From: Bacteroides helcogenes P 36-108
GTDB lineage: Bacteria > Bacteroidota > Bacteroidia > Bacteroidales > Bacteroidaceae
Assembly (NCBI RefSeq): GCF_000186225.1
Contig: NC_014933.1
Location: forward strand, 1,922,001 to 1,986,000
Length of the DNA: 64,000 nt
Direction of reading: 5' to 3'
The position numbers and the translations under genes were made by a program. This document shows positions 20,116-28,812 of this stretch, piece by piece. A model generated the notes under the pieces. The model did no database searches. It was not told the origin of the DNA and saw only the letters and a list, made by a program, of their open reading frames with translations. Within the stretch, counting starts at the first letter, position 1, and each line of letters starts with the position of its first letter.

Positions 20116-22254
20116 ATGGCAACATTACAAAACATTCGGTCTAAAGGACCCTTATTGGTGATTGTTATTGGTTTGGCGCTGTTTGCTTTCATCGCAGGCG
20201 ATGCGTGGAAAGTGCTTCAGCCACACCAATCGCAAGACGTAGGTGAAGTGAACGGGGAGACTGTTTCCGCCCAGGATTATCAGACAATGGTAGAGGAATA
20301 TACGGAAGTTGTGAAATTTTCCAGTGGCGTGAGTGCATTGAGCGATGAACAGACAAACCAGATCAAAGATGAAGTATGGAGAAGATACGTGGAAAACAAG
20401 TTGGTTGAAAAGGAAGCTAAGAAACTGGGCTTGACGGTATCTAAAGCTGAACTTCAGGCTATTATTGATGCCGGTGTACATCCGATGTTGCAGCAGACTC
20501 CGTTCCGCAATCCGCAGACCGGCGCTTTTGACAAGGACATGTTGAAAAAGTTCTTGGTGGATTATTCTAAGATGAACAAAGCTCAAATGCCTTCTCAATA
20601 TGCCGAATACTACGATTCCATGTATAAGTTTTGGTCTTTTATAGAGAAGTCGCTTGTACAGGCTCGTCTGCAGGAAAAATATCAGGCTTTGATTACCAAG
20701 TCTCTGTTCTCCAATCCGGTGGAAGCACAGGATGCTTTTGATGCAAGGGTGAATCAATCCGATTTGTTGCTGACTGCTATTCCTTATTCTTCTATTGTAG
20801 ATTCTACAATTACGGTGACAGAAGGGGAATTAAAAGCTGCTTATGATAAGAAGAAAGAACAGTTTAGGCAATATGTCGAGGCTCGCAATATAAAGTTCAT
20901 AGATGTGCAGGTTACTGCAAGCCCGGAAGATAAGGCTGCCATTCAGAAAGAGATGGAGGAATATACGACTCAGTTGGCTGGAACTCCCTCCGATTATACG
21001 ACTTTTGTCCGTTCCACCGGCTCTACTGTTCCTTATGTAGATTTGTATTATACATCCAAATCTTTGCCTGCTGATATTGCAGCCCGTCTGGATTCAGTAT
21101 CGGTGGGTGGTGTATATGGCCCTTACTATAATGTAACTGACAATACAATCAATTCTTTCAAAAAATTGGCATCCGTTACAATGGCTGACTCTATAGAATT
21201 CCGTCAGATTCAAGTTACGGCAGAAGATGCTGGTAAGACTAAATCTTTGGCGGACAGTATCTATAATGCAATCAAAGGAGGAGCGAACTTTGCCGATGTT
21301 GCTAAGAAATATGGACAGACCGGTGAGCCTACATGGATATCTTCTGCCAACTATGAAGGTGCACAGATTGATGGTGATAACTTGAAATACATTACAGCGA
21401 TCACTACTTTGGGGCAGAATGAATTGATGAATCTTCCGTTGGGACAGGCAAATGTTATCTTGCAAGTCACCGATAAGAAAGCTAACAAGGACAAGTATAA
21501 AGTGGCTGTCATCAAGCGTCCGGTTGAATTCAGCAAGGAGACTTACAGTAAGGCATATAATGACTTCAGTCAGTTTATTGCTGCTAATAATACATTGGAA
21601 AAAATGGTGGCCAATGCAGAAGATGCCGGGTATAGACTTTTGGATAAAACCGACTTGTATAGTTCTGAACACGGCATAGGTGGTGTGAAGGGTACTAAAG
21701 ATGCTTTGAAATGGGCGTTTGAGGCGAAAGCCGGTGAAGTTTCCGGATTGTATGAGTGTGGTGAAAGCGACCGTATGCTGGTTGTTGGCGTAGCAAGCAT
21801 TGTTCCCGAAGGTTACCGTCCTTTGGCTTTGGTGAAGGATCAGTTGAAATTTGAAATTATTCGTGATAAGAAAGCTGAAAAGATTATGGCTGATATGAAA
21901 GCTGCTAACGCAACTTCATTTGACCAATACAAGAATATGGCAAATGCTGTTAGCGACTCTGTAAAACATGTCACTTTTGCAGCTTCTGCATACGTTCCGG
22001 CTTTACGTACCAGTGAGCCTTTGGTAAGTGCTTATGCTGCCATGGCTGACCTGAACAAACTTAGTGCTCCGATCAAGGGTAATGGCGGTGTATTCGTTCT
22101 TCAGCCTTATGCAAAAGAAAAGTTGAACGAAACATTCAATCGTGAAACTGAAGAAACGACTTTAGCTAATATGCATGCCCGTATGGCAAGTCAGTTCATG
22201 AGTGACTTGTATTTAAAGGCCGATGTGAAAGATAAACGTTATTTATTCTTCTAA
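20116..22254 (+). CDS. ppiD: Peptidylprolyl isomerase / SurA-PpiD-like periplasmic chaperone
   Basis: 712 residues, with one N-terminal membrane anchor (about residues 11-28) and a large periplasmic part. A SurA-N-like helical region (about 35-210) is followed by a parvulin-type rotamase region around 340-450 (IEFRQIQVTAEDAG, GGANFADVAKKYGQ). The architecture is that of PpiD, an inner-membrane foldase helping newly secreted outer-membrane proteins. Its place after lptC and a FadL-like gene suits this role. A strong terminator follows. Confidence 0.9.
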   Translation: MATLQNIRSKGPLLVIVIGLALFAFIAGDAWKVLQPHQSQDVGEVNGETVSAQDYQTMVEEYTEVVKFSSGVSALSDEQTNQIKDEVWRRYVENKLVEKEAKKLGLTVSKAELQAIIDAGVHPMLQQTPFRNPQTGAFDKDMLKKFLVDYSKMNKAQMPSQYAEYYDSMYKFWSFIEKSLVQARLQEKYQALITKSLFSNPVEAQDAFDARVNQSDLLLTAIPYSSIVDSTITVTEGELKAAYDKKKEQFRQYVEARNIKFIDVQVTASPEDKAAIQKEMEEYTTQLAGTPSDYTTFVRSTGSTVPYVDLYYTSKSLPADIAARLDSVSVGGVYGPYYNVTDNTINSFKKLASVTMADSIEFRQIQVTAEDAGKTKSLADSIYNAIKGGANFADVAKKYGQTGEPTWISSANYEGAQIDGDNLKYITAITTLGQNELMNLPLGQANVILQVTDKKANKDKYKVAVIKRPVEFSKETYSKAYNDFSQFIAANNTLEKMVANAEDAGYRLLDKTDLYSSEHGIGGVKGTKDALKWAFEAKAGEVSGLYECGESDRMLVVGVASIVPEGYRPLALVKDQLKFEIIRDKKAEKIMADMKAANATSFDQYKNMANAVSDSVKHVTFAASAYVPALRTSEPLVSAYAAMADLNKLSAPIKGNGGVFVLQPYAKEKLNETFNRETEETTLANMHARMASQFMSDLYLKADVKDKRYLFF

Positions 22255-22272
22255 AAGGGAAACAGGTATAAG

Positions 22273-22309
22273 AAAAGCCGTCCGGTAAAATTGCCGGACG
22301 GCTTTTTTT
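22273..22309 (+). terminator. Rho-independent terminator after ppiD
   Basis: A GC-rich stem of up to 16 bp (AAAAGCCGTCCGG arm at 22273 pairing with the arm ending 22306) followed by a run of T, 18 bases past the stop. Confidence 0.9.
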
Positions 22310-22366
22310 CGTTATCTGTATGGTTCATTTTCGGCTTGTGTCATTGCCTTTGTGCAACTTTATTTT

Positions 22367-22374
22367 TACCTTTG
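22367..22374 (+). promoter_or_regulatory. -7 element of the rlmN promoter
   Basis: TACCTTTG, 31 bases before the rlmN ATG. A TTG at 22344 lies about 20 bases upstream and may be the -33 element. Confidence 0.6.
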
Positions 22375-22404
22375 CACGAATAAATGATAATTTAGAGTTA
22401 GATA

Positions 22405-23445
22405 ATGCAAAAACAACCTCTTTTGGGCTTAACGCTTTCTGAACTGCAGAATGTAGTAAAGAATTTGGGAATGCCCGGCTTTGCCGCCAAACAGATCGCT
22501 TCGTGGCTCTATGATAAAAAAGTGCTTTCTATCGACGAGATGAGTAATTTGTCATTGAGACATAGGGAATTGCTGAAAGAACTTTATGAGGTCGGTGCTG
22601 AGATTCCTGTAGATGCTATGCGTTCTGTGGATGGTACGGTGAAATATCTTTATCGTGCCGGAGAGGGGCATTTTGTAGAAGCGGTATATATACCGGATGA
22701 CGATCGTGCCACACTTTGTGTCTCATCCCAAGTGGGTTGTAAAATGAACTGTAAATTTTGCATGACTGGTAAGCAAGGATTTACAGCTAATCTTACCGCT
22801 AATCAGATTATAAACCAGATCAGTTCGTTGCCCGAACGTGATAAGCTGACAAATGTGGTGATGATGGGTATGGGGGAACCTTTGGATAATCTGGACGAGG
22901 TGTTGAAAGCTTTGGAAGTAATGACAGCGTCTTATGGTTATTCCTGGAGCCCTAAGCGCATTACACTGTCTTCTGTTGGATTGCGGAAAGGATTGCAGCG
23001 CTTTATAGAGGAATCTGATTGTCATCTTGCCATTAGCCTGCATACTCCTGTTCCTCTTCAACGCCGTGAACTGATGCCTGCCGAAAAAGCTTTTTCCATA
23101 ACGGAAATTGTAGAGTTGTTAAGAAACTATGATTTCAGTAAACAACGCAGGCTGTCTTTCGAATATATCGTTTTTAAGGGAGTGAATGATTCTTTGCTCT
23201 ATGCTAAAGAATTGTTGAAGTTGTTGCGCGGTCTTGATTGCAGAATAAATCTGATCCGTTTTCATGCCATACCGGAGGTTGACTTGGAAGGGGCTGATAT
23301 GGAGACTATGACTGCATTACGGGATTATCTTACCGCACATGGATTATTCACCACAATACGTTCGTCCCGAGGAGAAGATATCTTTGCCGCATGCGGCATG
23401 CTTTCCACAGCTAAACAGGAAGATGATAAACAAGAATTAATATAA
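22405..23445 (+). CDS. rlmN: 23S rRNA (adenine-2503-C2)/tRNA A37 methyltransferase RlmN
   Basis: 346 residues, full length. A radical SAM enzyme that methylates A2503 of 23S rRNA and A37 of some tRNAs. The [4Fe-4S] cluster cysteines are C112, C116 and C119 in CKMNCKFCMTG. The methyl-carrying C-terminal cysteine is Cys330 in AACGML. GMGEPLDNLDEV and the helical N-terminal RNA-binding part are also present. It has its own promoter. Confidence 0.97.
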   Translation: MQKQPLLGLTLSELQNVVKNLGMPGFAAKQIASWLYDKKVLSIDEMSNLSLRHRELLKELYEVGAEIPVDAMRSVDGTVKYLYRAGEGHFVEAVYIPDDDRATLCVSSQVGCKMNCKFCMTGKQGFTANLTANQIINQISSLPERDKLTNVVMMGMGEPLDNLDEVLKALEVMTASYGYSWSPKRITLSSVGLRKGLQRFIEESDCHLAISLHTPVPLQRRELMPAEKAFSITEIVELLRNYDFSKQRRLSFEYIVFKGVNDSLLYAKELLKLLRGLDCRINLIRFHAIPEVDLEGADMETMTALRDYLTAHGLFTTIRSSRGEDIFAACGMLSTAKQEDDKQELI

Positions 23446-23483
23446 ATTATTAACTTTAGTATGGAGGATATACGCATTCTTCG

Positions 23484-23491
23484 TAGCTTTG
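23484..23491 (+). promoter_or_regulatory. -7 element before the DUF4837-pdxA-lptE-secG run
   Basis: TAGCTTTG matches TAnnTTTG and lies 22 bases before the ATG at 23514. The five genes that follow are closely spaced or overlapping, so it probably drives the whole run to the terminator after secG. Confidence 0.55.
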
Positions 23492-23513
23492 TGAAAACTA
23501 AAAATATAGAGAT

Positions 23514-24572
23514 ATGAAAAAGCACTTGTTTTATTTAGGTATGACTCTCGTACTGGCGCTTTTTGCCGGATGCAGTAACGGAAAAAAGGGTGTGTTTACT
23601 CCGACTTCAAGTGGTCGTGCATATGAAATCCTGGTAGTGGTTACTCCCGGAGTGTGGGAACGTCCTGCAGGCAGAGCTTTGTTTGATGTGCTTGATTCTG
23701 ATGTTCCGGGTCTTCCTCAGTCTGAACGGTCGTTTCGTATCATGTACACAGCTCCTTCCAATTACGATGCTACATTAAAACTGATTCGTAATATTATTAT
23801 CGTAGATATAAACAAGGATCTTTATACTCAACCTAAATTTAAATATGCTAAGGATGTATATGCCGCTCCACAATCTATATTGACCATTCAGGCGCCTGAT
23901 GAAGCTTCTTTTGAGAAGTTTGTTGAGGAAAACACTCAAGTGGTCATTGATTTCTTTACTCATGCGGAAATGAACCGTCAGATTGCGGTGTTGAAAGACA
24001 AGCATAGCGATTATGTATCTACAAAAGTGAAAGGTCTGTTTGGTTGTGATGTGTGGATACCGGGTGAACTGACTGCCACTAAGGAAGGCAAGAATTTCTT
24101 TTGGGCGGGTACGAACTCGGCTACGGGCGATCAGAATTTCGTAATCTATTCTTATCCCTATACGGACAGGAACACATTTACTAAAGAATATTTTATACAC
24201 AAGCGTGATTCTGTGATGAAAGAAAATATTCCGGGAGCCCGTGAAGGCATGTATATGATGACGGATTCCTTGATGACGGATGTACACCCTATCAGTGTGC
24301 AGGGTGACTATGCATTGGAAGCCAGAGGATTGTGGCGTGTGAAGGGAGACTTCATGGGTGGTCCGTTTGTTTCTCACACTCGTTTGGACAAAGCAAACCA
24401 GCGCATCATCGTATCTGAAATATTTATTTATTCACCGGATAAAATGAAACGTAATTTGGTTCGGCAGATGGAGGCTTCGCTCTATACCTTGAAGTTGCCT
24501 GACAACAAACAGGAAAGTGCGGAAATTCCGGTGAACGTAGCTTCAAAAGATTCTATTAATAACAAGAAATAA
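23514..24572 (+). CDS. DUF4837 family lipoprotein
   Basis: 352 residues with a lipoprotein signal (LFAGCSNG, Cys at about 20). The mature protein starts with a Ser/Thr-rich stretch, then RAYEILVVVTPGVWE, typical of the DUF4837 family of Bacteroidota. No catalytic motif is visible. It ends one base before pdxA. Function unknown; the lptE/secG company suggests an envelope role. Confidence 0.85.
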   Translation: MKKHLFYLGMTLVLALFAGCSNGKKGVFTPTSSGRAYEILVVVTPGVWERPAGRALFDVLDSDVPGLPQSERSFRIMYTAPSNYDATLKLIRNIIIVDINKDLYTQPKFKYAKDVYAAPQSILTIQAPDEASFEKFVEENTQVVIDFFTHAEMNRQIAVLKDKHSDYVSTKVKGLFGCDVWIPGELTATKEGKNFFWAGTNSATGDQNFVIYSYPYTDRNTFTKEYFIHKRDSVMKENIPGAREGMYMMTDSLMTDVHPISVQGDYALEARGLWRVKGDFMGGPFVSHTRLDKANQRIIVSEIFIYSPDKMKRNLVRQMEASLYTLKLPDNKQESAEIPVNVASKDSINNKK

Positions 24573-24573
24573 A

Positions 24574-25671
24574 ATGGAAGACAATAAAATAAGAGTAGGC
24601 ATTACGCAAGGTGACATCAATGGGGTGGGATATGAAGTGATTCTGAAAACATTTTCGGATCCGGTGATGTTGGAATTATGTACCCCGATTATTTACGGTT
24701 CGCCCAAAGTGGCTGCTTATCATCGTAAATCTCTTGATTTGCCTACTAATTTCAGTATTGTAAATTCAGCTTCGGAGGCAGCCTACAATCGCTTGAGTGT
24801 GGTGAATTGCACAGATGATGAAGTGAAAGTAGAGTTTTCCAAGCCTGATCCCGAAGCTGGGAAAGCTGCATTCGGCGCATTGGAGAAAGCTATCGAAGAA
24901 TACAAGGAAGGATTGATAGATGTGATTGTTACGGCTCCTATCAATAAGCATACCATCCAGTCCGATGAATTCTCTTTTCCGGGACATACCGAATACATTG
25001 AGCAGAAACTGGGCAATGGTGAAAAGGCTCTTATGATCTTGATGAAGGATGATTTCAGGGTGGCATTGGTAACGGGACATATTCCGGTAAGTCAGATTGC
25101 ATCTACTGTCACTAAAGAGTTGATACAGGAAAAACTGTCTATCTTCAATCGTTCTTTGAAGCAGGACTTCGGTATTAGTGCTCCACGTATTGCTGTGTTG
25201 TCTTTGAATCCGCATGCAGGAGACGAAGGCTTGCTGGGAATGGAAGAACAGGAGATCATTATTCCTGCCTTGAATGAAATGGCGGCAAAGGGTATGCTTT
25301 GTTATGGCCCTTATGCGGCGGATGGATTTATGGGATCGGGTAACTTTACTCATTTCGACGGTGTGTTGGCAATGTATCATGATCAAGGTTTGTCTCCGTT
25401 CAAGGCTTTGGCTATGGATGAAGGAGTTAATTATACAGCGGGACTTCCCGTTGTACGTACTTCGCCTGCTCATGGCACGGCTTATGACATTGCGGGTAAA
25501 GGGCTTGCCTCAGAAGATTCTTTCAGGCAGGCTGTTTATGTTGCTATTGACGTGTACCGCAATCGCCAGCGTGACAAGGCGGCTCGTACCAATCCTTTGC
25601 GCAAACAATATTATGAGAAACGTGACGACAGCGATAAATTGAAGCTTGACAGTGTAGAAGAAGATTTATAG
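24574..25671 (+). CDS. pdxA: 4-hydroxythreonine-4-phosphate dehydrogenase
   Basis: 365 residues. It oxidises 4-phosphohydroxy-L-threonine in the DXP-dependent pyridoxal phosphate pathway. Signatures seen: GDINGVGYEVILK at the N-terminus, APINKHTIQ, the metal-binding FPGHTEYIEQK, CLNPH-type LSLNPHAGDEG, YHDQGLSPFKAL and SPAHGTAYDIAGK. The length is slightly above the E. coli enzyme because of a charged C-terminal tail. It is spaced 1 base from both neighbours. Confidence 0.96.
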   Translation: MEDNKIRVGITQGDINGVGYEVILKTFSDPVMLELCTPIIYGSPKVAAYHRKSLDLPTNFSIVNSASEAAYNRLSVVNCTDDEVKVEFSKPDPEAGKAAFGALEKAIEEYKEGLIDVIVTAPINKHTIQSDEFSFPGHTEYIEQKLGNGEKALMILMKDDFRVALVTGHIPVSQIASTVTKELIQEKLSIFNRSLKQDFGISAPRIAVLSLNPHAGDEGLLGMEEQEIIIPALNEMAAKGMLCYGPYAADGFMGSGNFTHFDGVLAMYHDQGLSPFKALAMDEGVNYTAGLPVVRTSPAHGTAYDIAGKGLASEDSFRQAVYVAIDVYRNRQRDKAARTNPLRKQYYEKRDDSDKLKLDSVEEDL

Positions 25672-25672
25672 T

Positions 25673-26929
25673 ATGACGAAAGCGGAAATACAACAAGTGA
25701 AATTGCGTTTTGGTATCATTGGTAACAATGAGGCGTTGTTACGCGCAATTGATATTGCCATTCAGGTGGCGCCTACCGACTTGTCTGTGCTGATTACCGG
25801 TGAAAGCGGTGTGGGAAAAGAAAGCTTTCCGCAAATTATCCATCAATATAGCCGGCGAAAACATGGACAATACATTGCCGTGAACTGTGGAGCCATTCCG
25901 GAAGGAACCATAGATTCTGAATTGTTCGGTCATGAGAAAGGGGCTTTTACCGGAGCTATCGGAGAAAGGAAAGGCTATTTTGGTGAAGCGAATGGAGGTA
26001 CTATTTTTTTGGATGAAGTCGGTGAGTTACCTTTGCCTACCCAAGCACGCCTACTTCGTGTACTTGAAAGCGGTGAGTTTATCAAGGTTGGATCTTCCAA
26101 AGTAGAGAAAACAGATGTACGTATTGTTGCTGCTACCAATGTGAATTTGACACAAGCTATTGCTGACGGGCGTTTTCGTGAGGATTTGTATTATCGTTTG
26201 AATACTGTTCCTATTCAAATTCCACCTCTGCGTGAACGTGGAGAGGATGTTGTGTTGTTGTTCCGTAAATTTGCATCGGATTTTGCGGAAAAATATCGTA
26301 TGCCTGCCATTCAGTTGACAGAGGACGCCAAACAAATATTATTGTCCTATTCATGGCCGGGCAATGTACGCCAACTGAAGAATATCACGGAACAAATCTC
26401 CATTATTGAGACGAACCGTGAAATAAATTCGACTATTTTAAAAGGATATTTGCCTGAGCAAAGCAATATGCAGCGCCTGCCTGCATTGTTTGGTGTAAAG
26501 GATACCAAGGGTTTTGAGAGTGAAAGAGAGATATTGTATCAGGTACTCTTTGATATGCGTCAGGATGTAACGGAATTAAAGAAGTTGGTGCATGAGATTA
26601 TGACCGAACAGGGGAGGGGAGTCGTAAGCGCTCCAGCAGTCACTCCTTCTACTTATTATGCACCGAATGCTCCGGCAGTTACGCCTCCGGTAACTTCCGG
26701 CATGCCTACCATTATACATCCTGCTGTAAAACCGACTTCTGCTGTGGATGATGACATTCAGGATACGGAAGAGTATGTGGAAGAATCTCTCTCGTTGGAT
26801 GAAGTAGAAAAAGAGATGATACGTAAAGCGCTTGAAAAGCATCATGGTAAACGTAAAAGTGCGGCACAGGATTTGAATATTTCCGAGCGCACCTTATACA
26901 GAAAGATAAAAGAATATGGATTGGATTAA
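25673..26929 (+). CDS. Sigma-54-dependent transcriptional activator (AAA+ with Fis-type HTH)
   Basis: 418 residues. The AAA+ domain begins almost at the N-terminus: Walker A GESGVGKE (43-50), the sigma-54-contacting GAFTGA loop (90-95), GTIFLDEVGELP (Walker B) and the REDLYYRLN arginine-finger region. There is no receiver, PAS or GAF domain. A Pro/Val/Thr-rich linker (about 310-365) leads to a Fis-type helix-turn-helix at 380-418 (KRKSAAQDLNISERTLYRKI). The GAFTGA loop predicts true sigma-54 activation. Gene position inside a pdxA-lptE-secG run is notable, and its end overlaps lptE by 14 bases. Confidence 0.93.
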   Translation: MTKAEIQQVKLRFGIIGNNEALLRAIDIAIQVAPTDLSVLITGESGVGKESFPQIIHQYSRRKHGQYIAVNCGAIPEGTIDSELFGHEKGAFTGAIGERKGYFGEANGGTIFLDEVGELPLPTQARLLRVLESGEFIKVGSSKVEKTDVRIVAATNVNLTQAIADGRFREDLYYRLNTVPIQIPPLRERGEDVVLLFRKFASDFAEKYRMPAIQLTEDAKQILLSYSWPGNVRQLKNITEQISIIETNREINSTILKGYLPEQSNMQRLPALFGVKDTKGFESEREILYQVLFDMRQDVTELKKLVHEIMTEQGRGVVSAPAVTPSTYYAPNAPAVTPPVTSGMPTIIHPAVKPTSAVDDDIQDTEEYVEESLSLDEVEKEMIRKALEKHHGKRKSAAQDLNISERTLYRKIKEYGLD

Positions 26930-27443
26930 AAAAACAACGCCGGTTGTCTTCTTGGTAATTTTGGGCTTTGTGGTATGTTCCTGCAGGATTTCTATGGGAC
27001 TTGCTCCGATTAGCTCTATTGACTATACTAAAGTAAAGACTATTTCTATCGCTGATTTTCAGAATCGTGCAGAGTATGTATATGCACCGTTGGCTACGGA
27101 GTTTAATCAGAAACTGAAAGATATGTTCATACAGCAGACCCGTCTACGGTTAGTGGATTCAGGCGGTGATCTTGAGATTAGTGGTGAAATAACCGGTTAT
27201 AATCAATATAATGAGGCGGTAGATGCCAGTGGCTATTCTTCTAAAGTGAAGCTGACATTGACAGTCAAGGTTACTTATGTTAACAATGCAGATCATAAAG
27301 ATGATTTTACGGACCAGCAATTTTCCGCTTTCCAGACTTATGATTCTTCACAACTGCTAACAGCGGTACAAGACAATCTGATAACCTTGATGGTGAAAGA
27401 TATTACAGAACAGATATTTAACGCAACTGTAGCTAACTGGTAA
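26916..27443 (+). CDS. lptE: LPS assembly lipoprotein LptE
   Basis: 175 residues. An N-terminal lipoprotein-type signal (VVCSCRISM) is followed by the LptE/lipopolysaccharide-assembly fold seen in Bacteroidota: IDYTKVKTISIADFQNRA, then FNQKLKDMFIQQTRLRLV and DLEISGEITGYNQY. LptE plugs the LptD barrel and helps deliver lipopolysaccharide to the outer leaflet. It overlaps the activator gene and is followed after 5 bases by the next gene. Confidence 0.88.
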   Translation: MDWIKKTTPVVFLVILGFVVCSCRISMGLAPISSIDYTKVKTISIADFQNRAEYVYAPLATEFNQKLKDMFIQQTRLRLVDSGGDLEISGEITGYNQYNEAVDASGYSSKVKLTLTVKVTYVNNADHKDDFTDQQFSAFQTYDSSQLLTAVQDNLITLMVKDITEQIFNATVANW

Positions 27444-27448
27444 TTAAA

Positions 27449-28294
27449 ATGACATCTGCCCATTTGCAACAATGGATTCAGCATCCTGAAACATTGGATA
27501 GAGATTCCTTATACGAACTTCGTACTTTGGTGACACGCTATCCGTATTTCCAATCGCTTCGTCTGCTTTATCTCAAAAATCTTTATTTGTTGCATGACAT
27601 TAACTTTGGTGCTGAATTGCGTAAAGCTGTATTGTATGTGGCAGACCGTCGTATGCTGTTTTATCTCATAGAAGGTGACCGTTATACTTTAAAGTCTCAG
27701 AAATCCTCTCTACTTTTTTCCAGAGTGATAGAAGACGAACCCAGCGTAGATCGTACCCTTTCCTTGATAGATGCTTTTCTTGCTACGGTTCCTGAAGAAC
27801 ATCCTCGAAATATGGAATTGGATTATGCGATGGACTATACATCTTATCTGATGCAGGAGGAAGAAACGGACGGACAATTGGAAGTTTGTGCGGAAGCGGT
27901 GGAGATACCCAAGTTGCGCGGACATGAGTTAATAGATGGTTTCCTACTGAAAAGCGAGGCAGCGGATATGCGTCTGCTTGAGATGAAACCGGATATTGAA
28001 GAAGAGCATCCGGCAGGAACTAATGTGGGGGAAGTGCGGGATGAGGAAACAGAGGCTTCTGAAATGAAAGAGGCGATGGAGGATGAAACTCCTGCGGAAT
28101 CTCACGTCGTAGGAGACTCGGATGATAGTTGTTTTACAGAGACGTTGGCCAAAATCTATATTAAACAGCATAGATATGACAAGGCACTTGAAATTATTAA
28201 AAAATTAAGTTTGAATTATCCAAAAAAAAATGCTTACTTTGCAGACCAAATCAGATTTTTGGAGAAATTGATTATTAACGCTAAATCGAAATAA
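27449..28294 (+). CDS. TPR-like hypothetical protein between lptE and secG
   Basis: 281 residues, no signal peptide or membrane span. The N-terminal third is helical (LQQWIQHPETLDRDSLYELRT would be its start in part), the middle is very acidic (about 190-225, rich in E), and the C-terminus has a TPR-like pair, ETLAKIYIKQHRYDKALEII. Conserved neighbourhood in Bacteroides suggests a role with LPS or protein export, but no function is known. It is spaced 5 bases from lptE and 4 from secG. Confidence 0.78.
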   Translation: MTSAHLQQWIQHPETLDRDSLYELRTLVTRYPYFQSLRLLYLKNLYLLHDINFGAELRKAVLYVADRRMLFYLIEGDRYTLKSQKSSLLFSRVIEDEPSVDRTLSLIDAFLATVPEEHPRNMELDYAMDYTSYLMQEEETDGQLEVCAEAVEIPKLRGHELIDGFLLKSEAADMRLLEMKPDIEEEHPAGTNVGEVRDEETEASEMKEAMEDETPAESHVVGDSDDSCFTETLAKIYIKQHRYDKALEIIKKLSLNYPKKNAYFADQIRFLEKLIINAKSK

Positions 28295-28298
28295 CAAA

Positions 28299-28661
28299 AT
28301 GTACTTATTATTAATTATCTTAATGGTGATTGCATCTGTGTTGATGTGCTTCATTGTGTTGATTCAGAATTCTAAAGGAGGTGGTCTGGCATCAGGCTTC
28401 TCATCGTCCAATCAGATCATGGGCGTGCGCAAGACTACTGACTTCCTGGAAAAAGCAACATGGACTCTGGCTGCAGTCATGGTAGTTTTCAGTATTGCTT
28501 CGGCTTACACTATTCCTTCTTCTTCGGCCAAGAGTGGGGATGTGATTATGGAGCAGGCACAGCAAGAAGAAAAAACTAATCCTTATAACATGCCTGTGGG
28601 TACGGCTGCTCCGCAGACTGAAGCTCCTGCTGCTCCTACTGAACAGCCGGTTGGTGAATAA
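28299..28661 (+). CDS. secG: Preprotein translocase subunit SecG
   Basis: 120 residues. Two membrane segments (about 2-22 and 52-72) flank a conserved cytoplasmic loop with VLIQNSKGGGLASGFSSS, the SecG signature. SecG assists SecA-driven translocation through SecYE. The C-terminus has an Ala/Pro/Glu-rich tail of about 40 residues, common in Bacteroidota SecG. A terminator follows. Confidence 0.94.
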   Translation: MYLLLIILMVIASVLMCFIVLIQNSKGGGLASGFSSSNQIMGVRKTTDFLEKATWTLAAVMVVFSIASAYTIPSSSAKSGDVIMEQAQQEEKTNPYNMPVGTAAPQTEAPAAPTEQPVGE

Positions 28662-28700
28662 GGTAGTGAAGAATGCGGTTCAGAGAACTCTTGCTCAATG

Positions 28701-28746
28701 AAAAAAAAGAAAGGTTGATATCCGAAGAGGTATCAGCCTTTTTTCT
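28701..28746 (+). terminator. Terminator after secG
   Basis: A 12-bp stem with G-U pairs (28711-28722 with 28729-28740) flanked by an A-run on the left and a T-run on the right, about 50 bases past secG. Confidence 0.7.
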
Positions 28747-28764
28747 TTTGAACAAGGATTTGTT

Positions 28765-28772
28765 TACCTTTG
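28765..28772 (+). promoter_or_regulatory. -7 element of the MFS transporter promoter
   Basis: TACCTTTG, 41 bases before the chosen ATG at 28813. An upstream ATG at 28789 in frame would start within the likely leader. Confidence 0.55.
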
Positions 28773-28812
28773 CCGAGAATAATGCAATTTGATTATTAAA
28801 TTCATAAATATA

